Shown here: positions 1 through 6,610 of the stretch, in pieces
Position numbering within the stretch: position 1 is the stretch's first letter
How the letters are laid out: the number at the start of each line of letters is the position of its first letter
Assembly (NCBI GenBank): GCA_030679615.1
Contig: JAUXSJ010000330.1
Location: forward strand, 1-10,255
Direction of reading: 5' to 3'
Source of the DNA: Parachlamydiaceae bacterium
GTDB lineage: Bacteria; Chlamydiota; Chlamydiia; Chlamydiales; Parachlamydiaceae
Length of the DNA stretch: 10,255 bases
Notes under the pieces: model-generated
What the model saw: only the letters and a program-made list of their open reading frames with translations
What the model was told of the DNA's origin: nothing
Database searches by the model: none
Translations under genes and position numbers: made by a program

Positions 1-1
1 T

Positions 2-367
2 GATTTTTTAATTAATGATTCTGTTCATCTAGCTTGTTGGGGGGAAGTGAATTTAAAAACTCATGAAGGAAATTTTATTGCGGGAATCCCTCTGAAAACC
101 CTTCAACAATTCATTAATTTAAAAGATTTTGACGAAGATGATTACTTGCAAATTCCTATTCATAGTAAAGATGGAAAAATTAAAATTAATGAAAAAGAAA
201 TACTAATAAAAATCACTACACTTTTAGGAAACACTCAACTTGAACCAAAAAATAAACTATTGAAAAAGGTTTTCCAGCAAGTAGCAAAATATACTAAAAA
301 AGAGTCAATAGAAGAAAAAGAGATGCCTAAGCCAACAACATTACCTTTTCCTTGGGAGTCATTATAA
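2..367 (+). CDS. C-terminal part of an unidentified protein (5' end outside the window), possibly AsmA-like
   Basis: The frame starting at base 2 is open from the left edge to a TAA at 365-367, giving about 121 residues. A GTG at 47 could serve as a start, but the frame continues unbroken upstream with ordinary protein sequence (DFLINDSVHLACWGEV), so this is most likely the tail of a longer gene. The visible part alternates hydrophobic and polar residues in a beta-rich pattern, with GIPLKTLQQFI followed by a DDYLQIPI segment. It ends in a lysine-rich stretch and a proline-rich tail (PKPTTLPFPWESL). The 'plain beta-strand, G-IP-LKTL, YLQIPI' pattern recalls the C-terminal part of AsmA-like envelope proteins. 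That is a resemblance seen by eye and not a secure assignment. The gene converges on the alkylsulfatase gene, with a MITE-like element between the two 3' ends. Confidence 0.7.
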   Translation, partial: DFLINDSVHLACWGEVNLKTHEGNFIAGIPLKTLQQFINLKDFDEDDYLQIPIHSKDGKIKINEKEILIKITTLLGNTQLEPKNKLLKKVFQQVAKYTKKESIEEKEMPKPTTLPFPWESL

Positions 368-385
368 TTAACCATTCATAAGTGA

Positions 386-665
386 TTTGTAGCCTAGAAT
401 TTAGTCTGGGCTTGTTTTTGCAGGCTTTAGCCTGCAAGTCCAGTTAGATTTATCATAGAAACTGCTAAAAGTATAGTTTTCGACAAGCTCGACTTTAACA
501 GGTTTATTCACGATACTCTCAATTTTCCGTAGACTAATCACATCTCATAGTTGAAATCAATATGCCTATCGAATTCTCGAATCAGTGGTTGCGTATTTGT
601 TAAGTAGCGGGACTTGCAGGCTAAAGCCTGCAAAAACAAGCCCAGACTAAAGTCTAGGCTACAAA
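386..665. mobile_element. MITE-like element with 56-nt terminal inverted repeats (copy 1, well preserved)
   Basis: Bases 386-441 and 610-665 are reverse complements at 55 of 56 positions. Each arm contains its own inner palindrome (GCAGGCTTTAGCCTGC on the left arm). The 168-nt interior has no open frame of note. A second copy lies at 5141-5426 in the opposite orientation, and the interiors match: bases 541-564 are the exact reverse complement of 5245-5268, and many further blocks align. A duplicated ~280-nt unit with long terminal inverted repeats and no coding capacity fits a non-autonomous miniature transposable element. Comparison of the flanks suggests the true ends lie about 10-25 nt further out: a GTCGAAA block occurs outside both equivalent ends. 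No target duplication is obvious. It fills the gap between two convergent genes. Confidence 0.65.
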
Positions 666-715
666 ATATTTTTGAATCGTGTCGAAAGGTAATTACAATA
701 GACTTTTATAGATTT

Positions 716-2677
716 TCATCCCTGCGGCTCAATAATATTAAACCAAAAATTAAACGTATCAAATAATGAGAAGAAGTCATTTAGACTCTCTCGACTCCCC
801 TCAACAATCACTTTTTTATCCTTAATCAATTGATCGAGTTGTTCAACTTCTAAAGCAAGATTTAATAAATCCAATCGAGAAAGAGTCATAGAAGCTAATG
901 CATCGTTTGCATGTTTTCCTGAAAATGCATTTAATACCCCATGATTAACTTCCAATAAATATTTTTGTCCTTCATCAGATAAAGTGATATTTATTTTCAT
1001 AGGCTGCTCATCAGCCCTTGGTCCATTCAAGCGAATGGCTAAATAATCAAAAAGCAATTCATTTGGCATCGCTTCTAGCAAATCATAGATTCTTAATTGA
1101 GAAGGATTCTTTCGATGTACACTTTGACGTAATTCTAAAGCACCTGATAAATAAAAATTTCTCCAAGTTGCATTTTCATCCTGGTATCCCATTTGTTCTA
1201 AAGTATCTGCTAACAAGTTTCTTGCATCTTGATTTTTAGGGTCTGCAAATACAACATGATTTAATACTTGAGAAACCCAGCGATATTCTCCACGATTAAA
1301 ATCTTGTTTTGCTCTTTCAAGAACTTTTTCAGCACCACCCATGTATTCAACGTACTTTTTACTAGCTTGAACAGGTGGAAGTTGATGTAATGTTGATGGA
1401 TTTCCATCAAACCAACCAAGGTAAAAATCATAGACTGCTTTGGCGTTATGGTTTAAGCTTCCATAATAACTTCTATTTTCCCATGCCTTTGCTAAAGAAT
1501 CAGGAAGCTTAATGATTTCAGCAATTTCAAGCATTGTATAGCCTTGATTAGCTAAGCGTAATGTTTGGTCGTGAATATACTTATAAAGATCACGTTGCTT
1601 TGTGAGATAATCAATTACGTGAGCATTCCCCCACTTTGGCCAATGATGTTGGCCAAAGACAACCTCAACTTGAGGTCCAAACATTATAATTGATTGATTT
1701 AAATACTTTGCCCAAGCTCTAGCATCTCTTGGTTTAGCACCTCTCAAACTATAAAGATTATGCATTGTATCATTTGCTTCTTCAGCAATTCCTAAAGCTT
1801 TAAGCTCCGGAAGGTAAAAAATGATTTCAGCAGGTGCTTCAGCTCCAGGGGCCATTAAAAAGACAAATTTAACGCCATCTATCGTTTTTCTTTCACCTGT
1901 CTTACGTATTAAATTTGTTGGTAAAATTAAAGATATTTTTCCCGTTGAACTTGTTAAGCCTAACCCAGAGGTCATTTGACCTAAAGGACCAGGTTTTAAC
2001 AAATTTCCATACATATATACCGATCTTCTTCCCATGACATTACCTGCCATGACGTTTTCATCAAGAGCTGCATCGGTAAAACCTTTTGGAGCATAAACTT
2101 TCACTTTTTTATCATTCACATCCTGCTGAGTGATGATACCTTTGACGCCTCCAAAATGATCGACGTGACTATGCGAATAGATAACTGCTTTAATTGGAAC
2201 TTTCGGGCGATGATTAAAATATAACTCTATCGCCGCTTTAGCTGTTTCTTCAGAAACTAAGGGATCAATGACAATAATCCCCTCTTTTCCTTCAATGATC
2301 GTCATGTTAGACAAGTCTGCTCCACGAACTTGATAAATTTTTTCTGTAACTTTAAATAAACCAGCTTGGGTTAATAATTGACCTTGACGATATAAACTAG
2401 GATTCATTGTTTTAAAATCAGGAGAAGATGATTTTAAAAAATCATAACTTTTTAAATCCCATACAATTCGTCCCTCACTATTTTTCACAATTCCTTCATC
2501 AGCAAGTGGAGCAATAAGACCACGTGTTGCATCTTCAAAGTCTTGTTGTTGATCAAATGGCAGCTGTTTTAAAACCGTTTTATTTTTTGAAACGGTAAAC
2601 GTAGATGGTTCTGAAGCGTAGTTTAAATATGGAAGTAATAAAATCGCGGTTTTTAAGCAATAAAATAATGTCTTCAT
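716..2677 (-). CDS. Secreted class III alkylsulfatase (SdsA1/YjcS/BDS1-type metallo-beta-lactamase-fold hydrolase)
   Basis: This family hydrolyses primary alkyl sulfate esters such as dodecyl sulfate to the alcohol and sulfate, using two zinc ions. The 653-residue length is that of SdsA1 and YjcS. Residues 1-21 form a signal peptide (MKTLFYCLK, hydrophobic AILLLPYL, then ASE), so the enzyme probably acts in the periplasm. The metal motif H169-S-H-V-D-H174 is followed by FGG. Further ligands by family pattern are E280 in APGAEAPAE, E299 or E300 in GIAEEANDT, and H344 or H345 in FGQHHWPKWG. The dimerisation-type middle domain includes HNLYSLRGAKPRD (306-318) and GWFDGNPSTL (421-430). The last ~120 residues form the SCP2-like sterol-carrier domain that binds the alkyl chain. 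No catalytic residue appears missing. The start ATG at 2677 has no clear Shine-Dalgarno sequence. The gene is transcribed divergently from the pyruvyl transferase gene and looks functionally separate from the glycan cluster. Confidence 0.95.
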   Translation of the reverse strand: MKTLFYCLKTAILLLPYLNYASEPSTFTVSKNKTVLKQLPFDQQQDFEDATRGLIAPLADEGIVKNSEGRIVWDLKSYDFLKSSSPDFKTMNPSLYRQGQLLTQAGLFKVTEKIYQVRGADLSNMTIIEGKEGIIVIDPLVSEETAKAAIELYFNHRPKVPIKAVIYSHSHVDHFGGVKGIITQQDVNDKKVKVYAPKGFTDAALDENVMAGNVMGRRSVYMYGNLLKPGPLGQMTSGLGLTSSTGKISLILPTNLIRKTGERKTIDGVKFVFLMAPGAEAPAEIIFYLPELKALGIAEEANDTMHNLYSLRGAKPRDARAWAKYLNQSIIMFGPQVEVVFGQHHWPKWGNAHVIDYLTKQRDLYKYIHDQTLRLANQGYTMLEIAEIIKLPDSLAKAWENRSYYGSLNHNAKAVYDFYLGWFDGNPSTLHQLPPVQASKKYVEYMGGAEKVLERAKQDFNRGEYRWVSQVLNHVVFADPKNQDARNLLADTLEQMGYQDENATWRNFYLSGALELRQSVHRKNPSQLRIYDLLEAMPNELLFDYLAIRLNGPRADEQPMKINITLSDEGQKYLLEVNHGVLNAFSGKHANDALASMTLSRLDLLNLALEVEQLDQLIKDKKVIVEGSRESLNDFFSLFDTFNFWFNIIEPQG

Positions 2678-2823
2678 AATTTTCGTATTTAAAAAATATT
2701 AATGGTTTTTTATCTATATCCCTTTTCTGATTGTTTGAAAACTGATTTTTACATTCAATTATTTCTACACACAAAAAACATCAAAAAAAAATTTTACTTA
2801 AAATAATCATAATAAACACTTTG

Positions 2824-2829
2824 TATAAT
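2824..2829 (+). promoter_or_regulatory. Possible -10 box for the 2881-4821 gene pair
   Basis: A perfect TATAAT lies 51 nt before the ATG at 2881, inside the very AT-rich 203-nt gap between divergent genes. No good -35 hexamer is present at 16-19 nt upstream, so this is a weak candidate. On the opposite strand a TTTTCA / 17 nt / TATAGA pair (about 2712-2740) could similarly drive the alkylsulfatase gene. In sequence this AT-rich, both are likely to have chance matches nearby. Confidence 0.25.
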
Positions 2830-2880
2830 ATAAAAATTATTTTATTGAAAAAATTTCTAATATTTTCCTAAGATCTATTC

Positions 2881-3795
2881 ATGTTTACAAAATTACACCC
2901 CCAAAATTTAATGAAAAACAAAGTTTCCTATATATTATTTCAAATAGGGTTGATGTTGATTTTTTCATCTTCAGGTAACTCAATTGAATATAATAAAGGC
3001 TTAAAGCTATACTATTGGCACGAAAATAAAGAAATTAACTTCGGTGATTTTCTATCAGTTAAAATTGTTGAGAGAATCGTGGGTCGTCCGATTCAAACTT
3101 ATGAAACAAAACCTGTTGTTGTTGGAAAAAAATTTCTTGCATTAGGATCGATTTTATATTTTGCTAGAGAGGGAGATGTAGTATGGTCTTCTGGAATTAA
3201 TGGAAAACGCCCTTATAAACATGAATATCAATTTACTTATTTAGACGTCCGTTCAGTCAGAGGACCATTAACAAGGGCCTTCTTGAAAGAAAAATTTAAT
3301 ATTGATGCCCCTGAAATATATGGTGATCCTGCTTTGCTTTTTCCATATCTTTTTCCTGAATTCAAAAAATCTGAAAATCCCTCCAATAATTATATAGTTG
3401 TGCCTAATTATAACGATGAGAAGTTTTTTCCTCGTTCAAATAAAGATCCCCATATAGTTTATCCGACAGATCCTTGGGATGAAGTCATCAAGAAAATTTT
3501 AGATAGTCAATTTGTAATTGCCAGTTCTTTGCACGGAATAATTATTGCAGAAGCCTATGGAATTCCAGCTCGATTATTACGTATATCTGAAAATGAGCCT
3601 TTATTCAAATACCAAGACTATTATTTTGGAACAAATAGGCCTAATTTTTCAGTTGCATATTCGATACAAGAAGCTCTAATGATGGGTGGAGAGATTCCTT
3701 TTGAATGTGACTTAAAAAAATTGTATGAGGCATTTCCTTTTGAGTATTGGCCTGATGCAGTGATTAAAACATATGATTTTTCAAACATACAATAA
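2881..3795 (+). CDS. Polysaccharide pyruvyl transferase family protein (ExoV-like) with N-terminal export/anchor sequence
   Basis: Family members transfer pyruvate from phosphoenolpyruvate to sugars as a ketal in exopolysaccharide or cell-wall glycans. Family landmarks in order are NFGD (53-56) near the start of the Rossmann-like domain, LALGSIL (86-92), VWSSGING (101-108), VRGPLTR (126-132), YGDPALLFP (147-155) and SSLHGIIIAEAYGIPA (215-230). The length of 304 residues fits the short ExoV-like members. Unusually, residues 12-34 contain two lysines and then a hydrophobic stretch (YILFQIGLMLIF) ending in SSSGNS, which reads as a signal peptide or N-in membrane anchor. Met11 (base 2911) is an alternative start that keeps this segment. 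Neither start has a strong ribosome binding site. The stop lies 15 nt before gene A, so the two are probably cotranscribed. Family assignment is fairly secure; substrate and actual pyruvyl transfer are not. Confidence 0.85.
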   Translation: MFTKLHPQNLMKNKVSYILFQIGLMLIFSSSGNSIEYNKGLKLYYWHENKEINFGDFLSVKIVERIVGRPIQTYETKPVVVGKKFLALGSILYFAREGDVVWSSGINGKRPYKHEYQFTYLDVRSVRGPLTRAFLKEKFNIDAPEIYGDPALLFPYLFPEFKKSENPSNNYIVVPNYNDEKFFPRSNKDPHIVYPTDPWDEVIKKILDSQFVIASSLHGIIIAEAYGIPARLLRISENEPLFKYQDYYFGTNRPNFSVAYSIQEALMMGGEIPFECDLKKLYEAFPFEYWPDAVIKTYDFSNIQ

Positions 3796-3810
3796 AAAAG
3801 TGTTCAACAA

Positions 3811-4821
3811 ATGACAAAGATTTATTTCATATTTTTCTTCATTTTCACTAATTTTTCACTTTACGCAAGCTTAGATTTAGAAAATAATACTCAAGATTTT
3901 GTTTTAGAAACAAAAAAAATTGAGATTGCTGATTTTGAATACCCCTTTAATCCTTCAATAGTAAAATGGAAAGATAAAATATTAATGAGTTTTCGATTTA
4001 GAGAACCTCCAAAAAATATTCCCAATCAAATTGGCTTGATTTATTTAAATGATGAATTTAATCCGATCACAAAACCTTTTAAATTAGATCAAAGAATAAC
4101 AGAATTTCAGTCAGATAATTGGGCACAAGATCCACGTTTAATTGTTATAAAGAATCGTTTATATATTGTTTTTAATAATATTGGTATGACTGCAAACCCA
4201 TCTATTCGTCGCACATGCATTGCAGAAATATTTGAAGATGATTGTGGATTTTATATCAATGATCCGGAATTTTTATTGTATTTTGATGGAGAAAATCCAA
4301 ATGTTCATGAAAAAAATTGGACTCCATTTGAATACGAAGAAAAAATGCATTTGATTTATTGTTTAAGTCCATTACGCATTTTTAAACCACATTTTGGAAC
4401 ACAATCCTGCGAAACGTTGGTAAATTCTTCTCAGGATATCCAATGGGATTGGGGCGAATTAAGAGGAGGAACTTCTGCAGCTCTTGAAAATGGTGAATAT
4501 TTAACGTTCTTTCATACATGTAAAAAAATGGCCAGTGTACAATCAGAAGGAAAATTACGTGATCATTACTTTATGGGTGCATGTACTTTTAAATCAACGC
4601 CGCCCTTTTCAATAACAAAAATAAGTCCTGCACCTATTGTAGGAAAACAATTTTATAATGGCCCTTTATATAAAACTTGGAAACCACTACACGTTGTTTT
4701 TCCGGGGGGGTTTATTTCAAAAAAAGAACATATTTGGATCGTTTATGGTCGACAAGACCATGAATGCTGGGCTGTTAAATTGAATAAACAAGGACTATTG
4801 GATAGTTTACAACCAATTTAA
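3811..4821 (+). CDS. Secreted GH130-like five-bladed beta-propeller protein A (function unknown)
   Basis: The first of three paralogues with 7560-8594 and 8594-9631. Residues 1-20 are a signal peptide (MTKIYFIFFFIFTNFSLYAS). Shared blocks are FNPSIVKWK (46-54), FRFRE (61-65), AQDPRLIVIKNRLYIVF (105-121), EKNWTPFEY (167-175), LSPLRIF (185-191), WGELRGG (214-220), FFH (233-235), HYFMGA (252-257), PPF-ITKISPAPIVG (264-278) and YGRQDHECW (312-320). The opening FNP-(11 residues)-F-R and the later (Q/E)DPR-L followed by a YIVF strand resemble GH130 mannoside phosphorylases and the related GT108 family, in which the aspartate of the DPR motif is the acid catalyst. This is recognition by eye. It differs from B and C in having LSPLR instead of a histidine before the arginine, and WDWGE instead of WPWG. 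No Shine-Dalgarno sequence is evident. It follows the pyruvyl transferase gene by 15 nt and converges on the first SGNH gene. Confidence 0.8.
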   Translation: MTKIYFIFFFIFTNFSLYASLDLENNTQDFVLETKKIEIADFEYPFNPSIVKWKDKILMSFRFREPPKNIPNQIGLIYLNDEFNPITKPFKLDQRITEFQSDNWAQDPRLIVIKNRLYIVFNNIGMTANPSIRRTCIAEIFEDDCGFYINDPEFLLYFDGENPNVHEKNWTPFEYEEKMHLIYCLSPLRIFKPHFGTQSCETLVNSSQDIQWDWGELRGGTSAALENGEYLTFFHTCKKMASVQSEGKLRDHYFMGACTFKSTPPFSITKISPAPIVGKQFYNGPLYKTWKPLHVVFPGGFISKKEHIWIVYGRQDHECWAVKLNKQGLLDSLQPI

Positions 4822-4914
4822 TACTTACAAGTCCTCAAAGAAATTCCTAGAGTGTACGTTTATATACAGTCAATTTGAACCACAAATTCATAAAAAATAA
4901 TCACAGAAATCCAT

Positions 4915-5044
4915 AGACATCTTTCGAAATTTGCTTTGATTGAAAAAATTTGAAGTCATATGTGTACATATGGCTGAAAAATTTTACAAATAAGATGCCA
5001 AAAAGAGCAATTTTAGCAATCAAATGGAGTTTCGAAAGAAGTCT
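4915..5044. repeat. Imperfect 130-nt palindrome downstream of propeller gene A
   Basis: The outer arms 4915-4942 and 5017-5044 are reverse complements over most of 28 nt, sharing a TTTCGAAA core and TTTGATTG/CAATCAAA. Inner arms around 4945-4965 and 4966-4990 also pair, closing on CATATGTGTACATATG at about 4958-4973. The structure could form a long interrupted hairpin between convergent genes. No T-run follows it, so it does not look like a classical terminator. Confidence 0.55.
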
Positions 5045-5054
5045 AATTTATAAA

Positions 5055-5099
5055 AAAGCGAAGGCAGGCCCCATATAGATGAACATCTTTTTCTTGACA
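5055..5099. repeat. Spacer segment similar to 6354-6400
   Basis: Starts with AAAGCGAAGGCAG, identical to 6354-6366, and stays similar up to a shared TTGACA end. Each copy lies downstream of a gene A 3' end and upstream (in window order) of an SGNH gene. This is what a tandem duplication of the propeller-spacer-esterase unit would leave. Confidence 0.4.
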
Positions 5100-5140
5100 T
5101 GTAAACAGATTTAGAGAGGAGCTTTTCGACGCATTTCTCA

Positions 5141-5426
5141 AGTGTTTTGTAACCTAGAATTTAGTCTGGGATTGTTTTTGCAGGCTTTAGCCTACAAGTT
5201 CCGCTACTTAAAAACATCAACTACCTATTTGAAAATTCGATAGACATATTGATTTCAACTATGAGATGCGATTAAGTGGAAATTGAGAGTATATCATGTA
5301 AATCTGTTAAACCCGTTGATATCGAAAACTATCCTTATGAATTTCTATGTTAATTCTTCACTGAACTTGCAGGCTAAAGACTACTGCAAAATCAAGTCCA
5401 GACTAAGATCTAGAATACAAAACACT
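5141..5426. mobile_element. MITE-like element, copy 2 (inverted and decayed)
   Basis: This is the reverse-complement counterpart of 386-665. The ends AGTGTTTTGT (5141-5150) and ACAAAACACT (5417-5426) are exact inverted repeats. The arms behind them carry the same GCAGGCTTTAGCC-type inner palindrome, but with many substitutions and small insertions, for example CTAAAGACTACTGC on the right. The interior aligns with the inverse of copy 1 almost throughout, with 24 identical bases at 5245-5268. Outside the left end, TTTTCGAC (5123-5130) matches GTCGAAA outside the right end of copy 1, so the element may be longer than given. It ends 24 nt from the SGNH stop codon and contributes no gene. Confidence 0.6.
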
Positions 5427-5450
5427 CGAAAAGTCCTTACAAGAGGAAGG

Positions 5451-6128
5451 TTACTGATTATTATCTACCTCAACTATATTATTTGGTTGGATTTCTTTTT
5501 TTGGTAAATTTATAACTATTTCAGGATAAAGTAAATCACAAATAAGCTGATGACCTTTTTCATTAGGATGAACAGAATCACCCATATTATATTCAGGAAA
5601 TTTAAGTGTAACTTTATCCAAGAAAGGAAATGATTGAATTTTATATTTAGAGGCTAGTGATTTATATATCTCTAAAAAGGACATTTTGTAGTTATAGTAA
5701 ACAGGATGAGTCCATTGCCTACACGAAATATCTATTAAACCAAGAATAACTTTAGCTTTATATTTTAGAGAGTTTTCAATCATTACTGCTAAGTTGTCTT
5801 TAATATCAATTTGATTTCGAAGATTTAAAGAATCAGCCATGCCACTATTTATAACAACAATATCTGGGTGATCTATAGGTAATGCATCCAATAAAATTTT
5901 CCGATGCAAACTGGTTTCTGTGCCATATATGCCATAATTGATAATTTCTACATCATAACCTTCTTCTGATAATCGCTTTTCCATTAGATAAACATAGCCA
6001 AACAAAGGATCTCTATTTCCTTGAGTGATGGAATCTCCAATAAAAACTATTTTGTAACTAGCAAAAGCATGTAATGGAAATCCAAGAATAATAATTGCAA
6101 TTATTAAATTATAAAAAAATTTTTTCAT
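5451..6128 (-). CDS. Secreted SGNH/GDSL-family esterase 1 (TesA/arylesterase-like)
   Basis: SGNH hydrolases cleave acyl esters or thioesters through a Ser-His-Asp triad. Numbering from the upstream Met at 6143: hydrophobic signal peptide ending in HAFA-SYK (about 11-29), block I IGDSITQG (35-42) with nucleophile S38, block II NYGIYGTE (69-76), and block V D189-S-V-H192-P. The region I-L-G-L-I-D and the spacing to DSVHPNEKGH resemble TesA. Block III, normally G-x-N-D, reads NSGMAD (99-104), so the usual oxyanion asparagine is not in place. I chose Met6 (base 6128) because it aligns with the start of the paralogue at 7336 and has a GGAG about 10 nt upstream; the ATG at 6143 is the alternative and overlaps that GGAG. 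The gene converges on gene A, with a MITE copy beyond its 3' end. Substrate unknown; an acylated glycan would suit the neighbours. Confidence 0.9.
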   Translation of the reverse strand: MKKFFYNLIIAIIILGFPLHAFASYKIVFIGDSITQGNRDPLFGYVYLMEKRLSEEGYDVEIINYGIYGTETSLHRKILLDALPIDHPDIVVINSGMADSLNLRNQIDIKDNLAVMIENSLKYKAKVILGLIDISCRQWTHPVYYNYKMSFLEIYKSLASKYKIQSFPFLDKVTLKFPEYNMGDSVHPNEKGHQLICDLLYPEIVINLPKKEIQPNNIVEVDNNQ

Positions 6129-6223
6129 TTTTTTAGTCTCCATTAGAGCTATTTGTAAAAATAAAAAGCTTATAAAATTACATATATATATTAAAGATTT
6201 TTCAAACGAAAAAATATATTTGA

Positions 6224-6294
6224 GACAGGACCATGAATGCTGAGCTGTTAAATTGAATAAACAAAGACTATTGGATAGTTTATAAGCAATTTAA
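6224..6294 (+). pseudogene. Remnant of the 3' end of propeller gene A
   Basis: These 71 nt match 4751-4821, the end of gene A including its TAA, at 66 of 71 positions without gaps. In the inherited frame the conserved Asp-His-Glu-Cys-Trp motif becomes D-H-E-C-stop (TGG to TGA), so the fragment is dead. Similarity fades upstream of 6224, perhaps continuing for a few bases around ATATTTGA. It is closer to A than to B or C at the DNA level, so it records a fairly recent duplication of A followed by loss of nearly the whole gene. It sits behind the 5' end of SGNH gene 1 and downstream (in window order) of SGNH gene 2's 3' side. Confidence 0.75.
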
Positions 6295-6353
6295 CACTTT
6301 GGTTTAAAAATAAAACCATTAAAAACTATAAAAGTGAACATCCGAACCAAAAC

Positions 6354-6400
6354 AAAGCGAAGGCAGAGCTCATACAATTGGACAGATCATTTTGTTGACA
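6354..6400. repeat. Spacer segment similar to 5055-5099
   Basis: Second copy of the AAAGCGAAGGCAG spacer segment, 60 nt after the gene A remnant. Its position relative to the remnant and SGNH gene 2 parallels that of 5055-5099 relative to gene A and SGNH gene 1. Confidence 0.4.
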
Positions 6401-6432
6401 ACAACTTTAATTAAAAATTATTTTATAACCCA

Positions 6433-6590
6433 GATAGACCGTTACTTCTCGAAAACAATTTAACGCAGAGGTGGGGAGACAGAGAGACGCAGAGAAAACG
6501 TTTATAATTATATTATTTAAATGTTCTTCTCTGTGTATCTCTGTCTCCCCACTTCTGCGTTAAATTGTTTTCGAGAAGTAACGGTCTGTC
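6433..6590. repeat. Long near-perfect hairpin repeat (61-nt arms)
   Basis: Bases 6436-6496 and 6527-6587 are reverse complements with about four mismatches, around a 30-nt AT-rich loop. Pairing may extend a further 3 nt on each side. The arms contain GACAGAGAGACGCAGAGAA-type sequence, resembling the purine-rich 'CAGAG' intergenic repeats seen in many bacterial genomes. It lies 20 nt beyond the stop codon of SGNH gene 2 and could block read-through from either side, but there is no strong T-run. No coding potential. Confidence 0.85.
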
Positions 6591-6610
6591 GGACTCAATT
6601 CTTATCAAAT

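Larger units (their letters stand above)
4822..5450. other. Gene-free interval between propeller gene A and SGNH gene 1
   Basis: No credible gene is present. The interval contains, in order, unremarkable AT-rich sequence after the stop of gene A, an imperfect palindrome (4915-5044), a short segment similar to one beside the second SGNH gene (5055-5099), and an inverted, decayed copy of the MITE-like element (5141-5426). The 74-codon open frame from 5283 runs through the MITE and into the SGNH gene on the wrong strand, and is not a gene. Confidence 0.7.

Noticed and set aside
47..367. Short complete gene beginning at the GTG at 47
   Set aside because: The same frame is open to the left edge with plausible protein sequence, so a truncated longer gene is more likely.
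386..665. CRISPR array
   Set aside because: The repeats are inverted, not direct, and occur as one pair around a single interior rather than a series of spacers.
1018..1239. 73-codon plus-strand open frame
   Set aside because: It lies fully inside the alkylsulfatase gene on the other strand, shows no family features, and is a shadow.
2580..2774. 64-codon minus-strand open frame
   Set aside because: It overlaps the alkylsulfatase signal peptide region in another frame and continues into AT-rich intergenic DNA; no ribosome site or family features.
5283..5507. 74-codon plus-strand open frame
   Set aside because: It is formed by MITE copy 2 joined to antisense SGNH sequence; copy 1 of the element does not preserve such a frame.
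6129..6143. Five-residue N-terminal extension METKK of SGNH esterase 1
   Set aside because: The paralogue starts at the equivalent of Met6, and the GGAG overlapping the upstream ATG fits as ribosome site for Met6. Not excluded.
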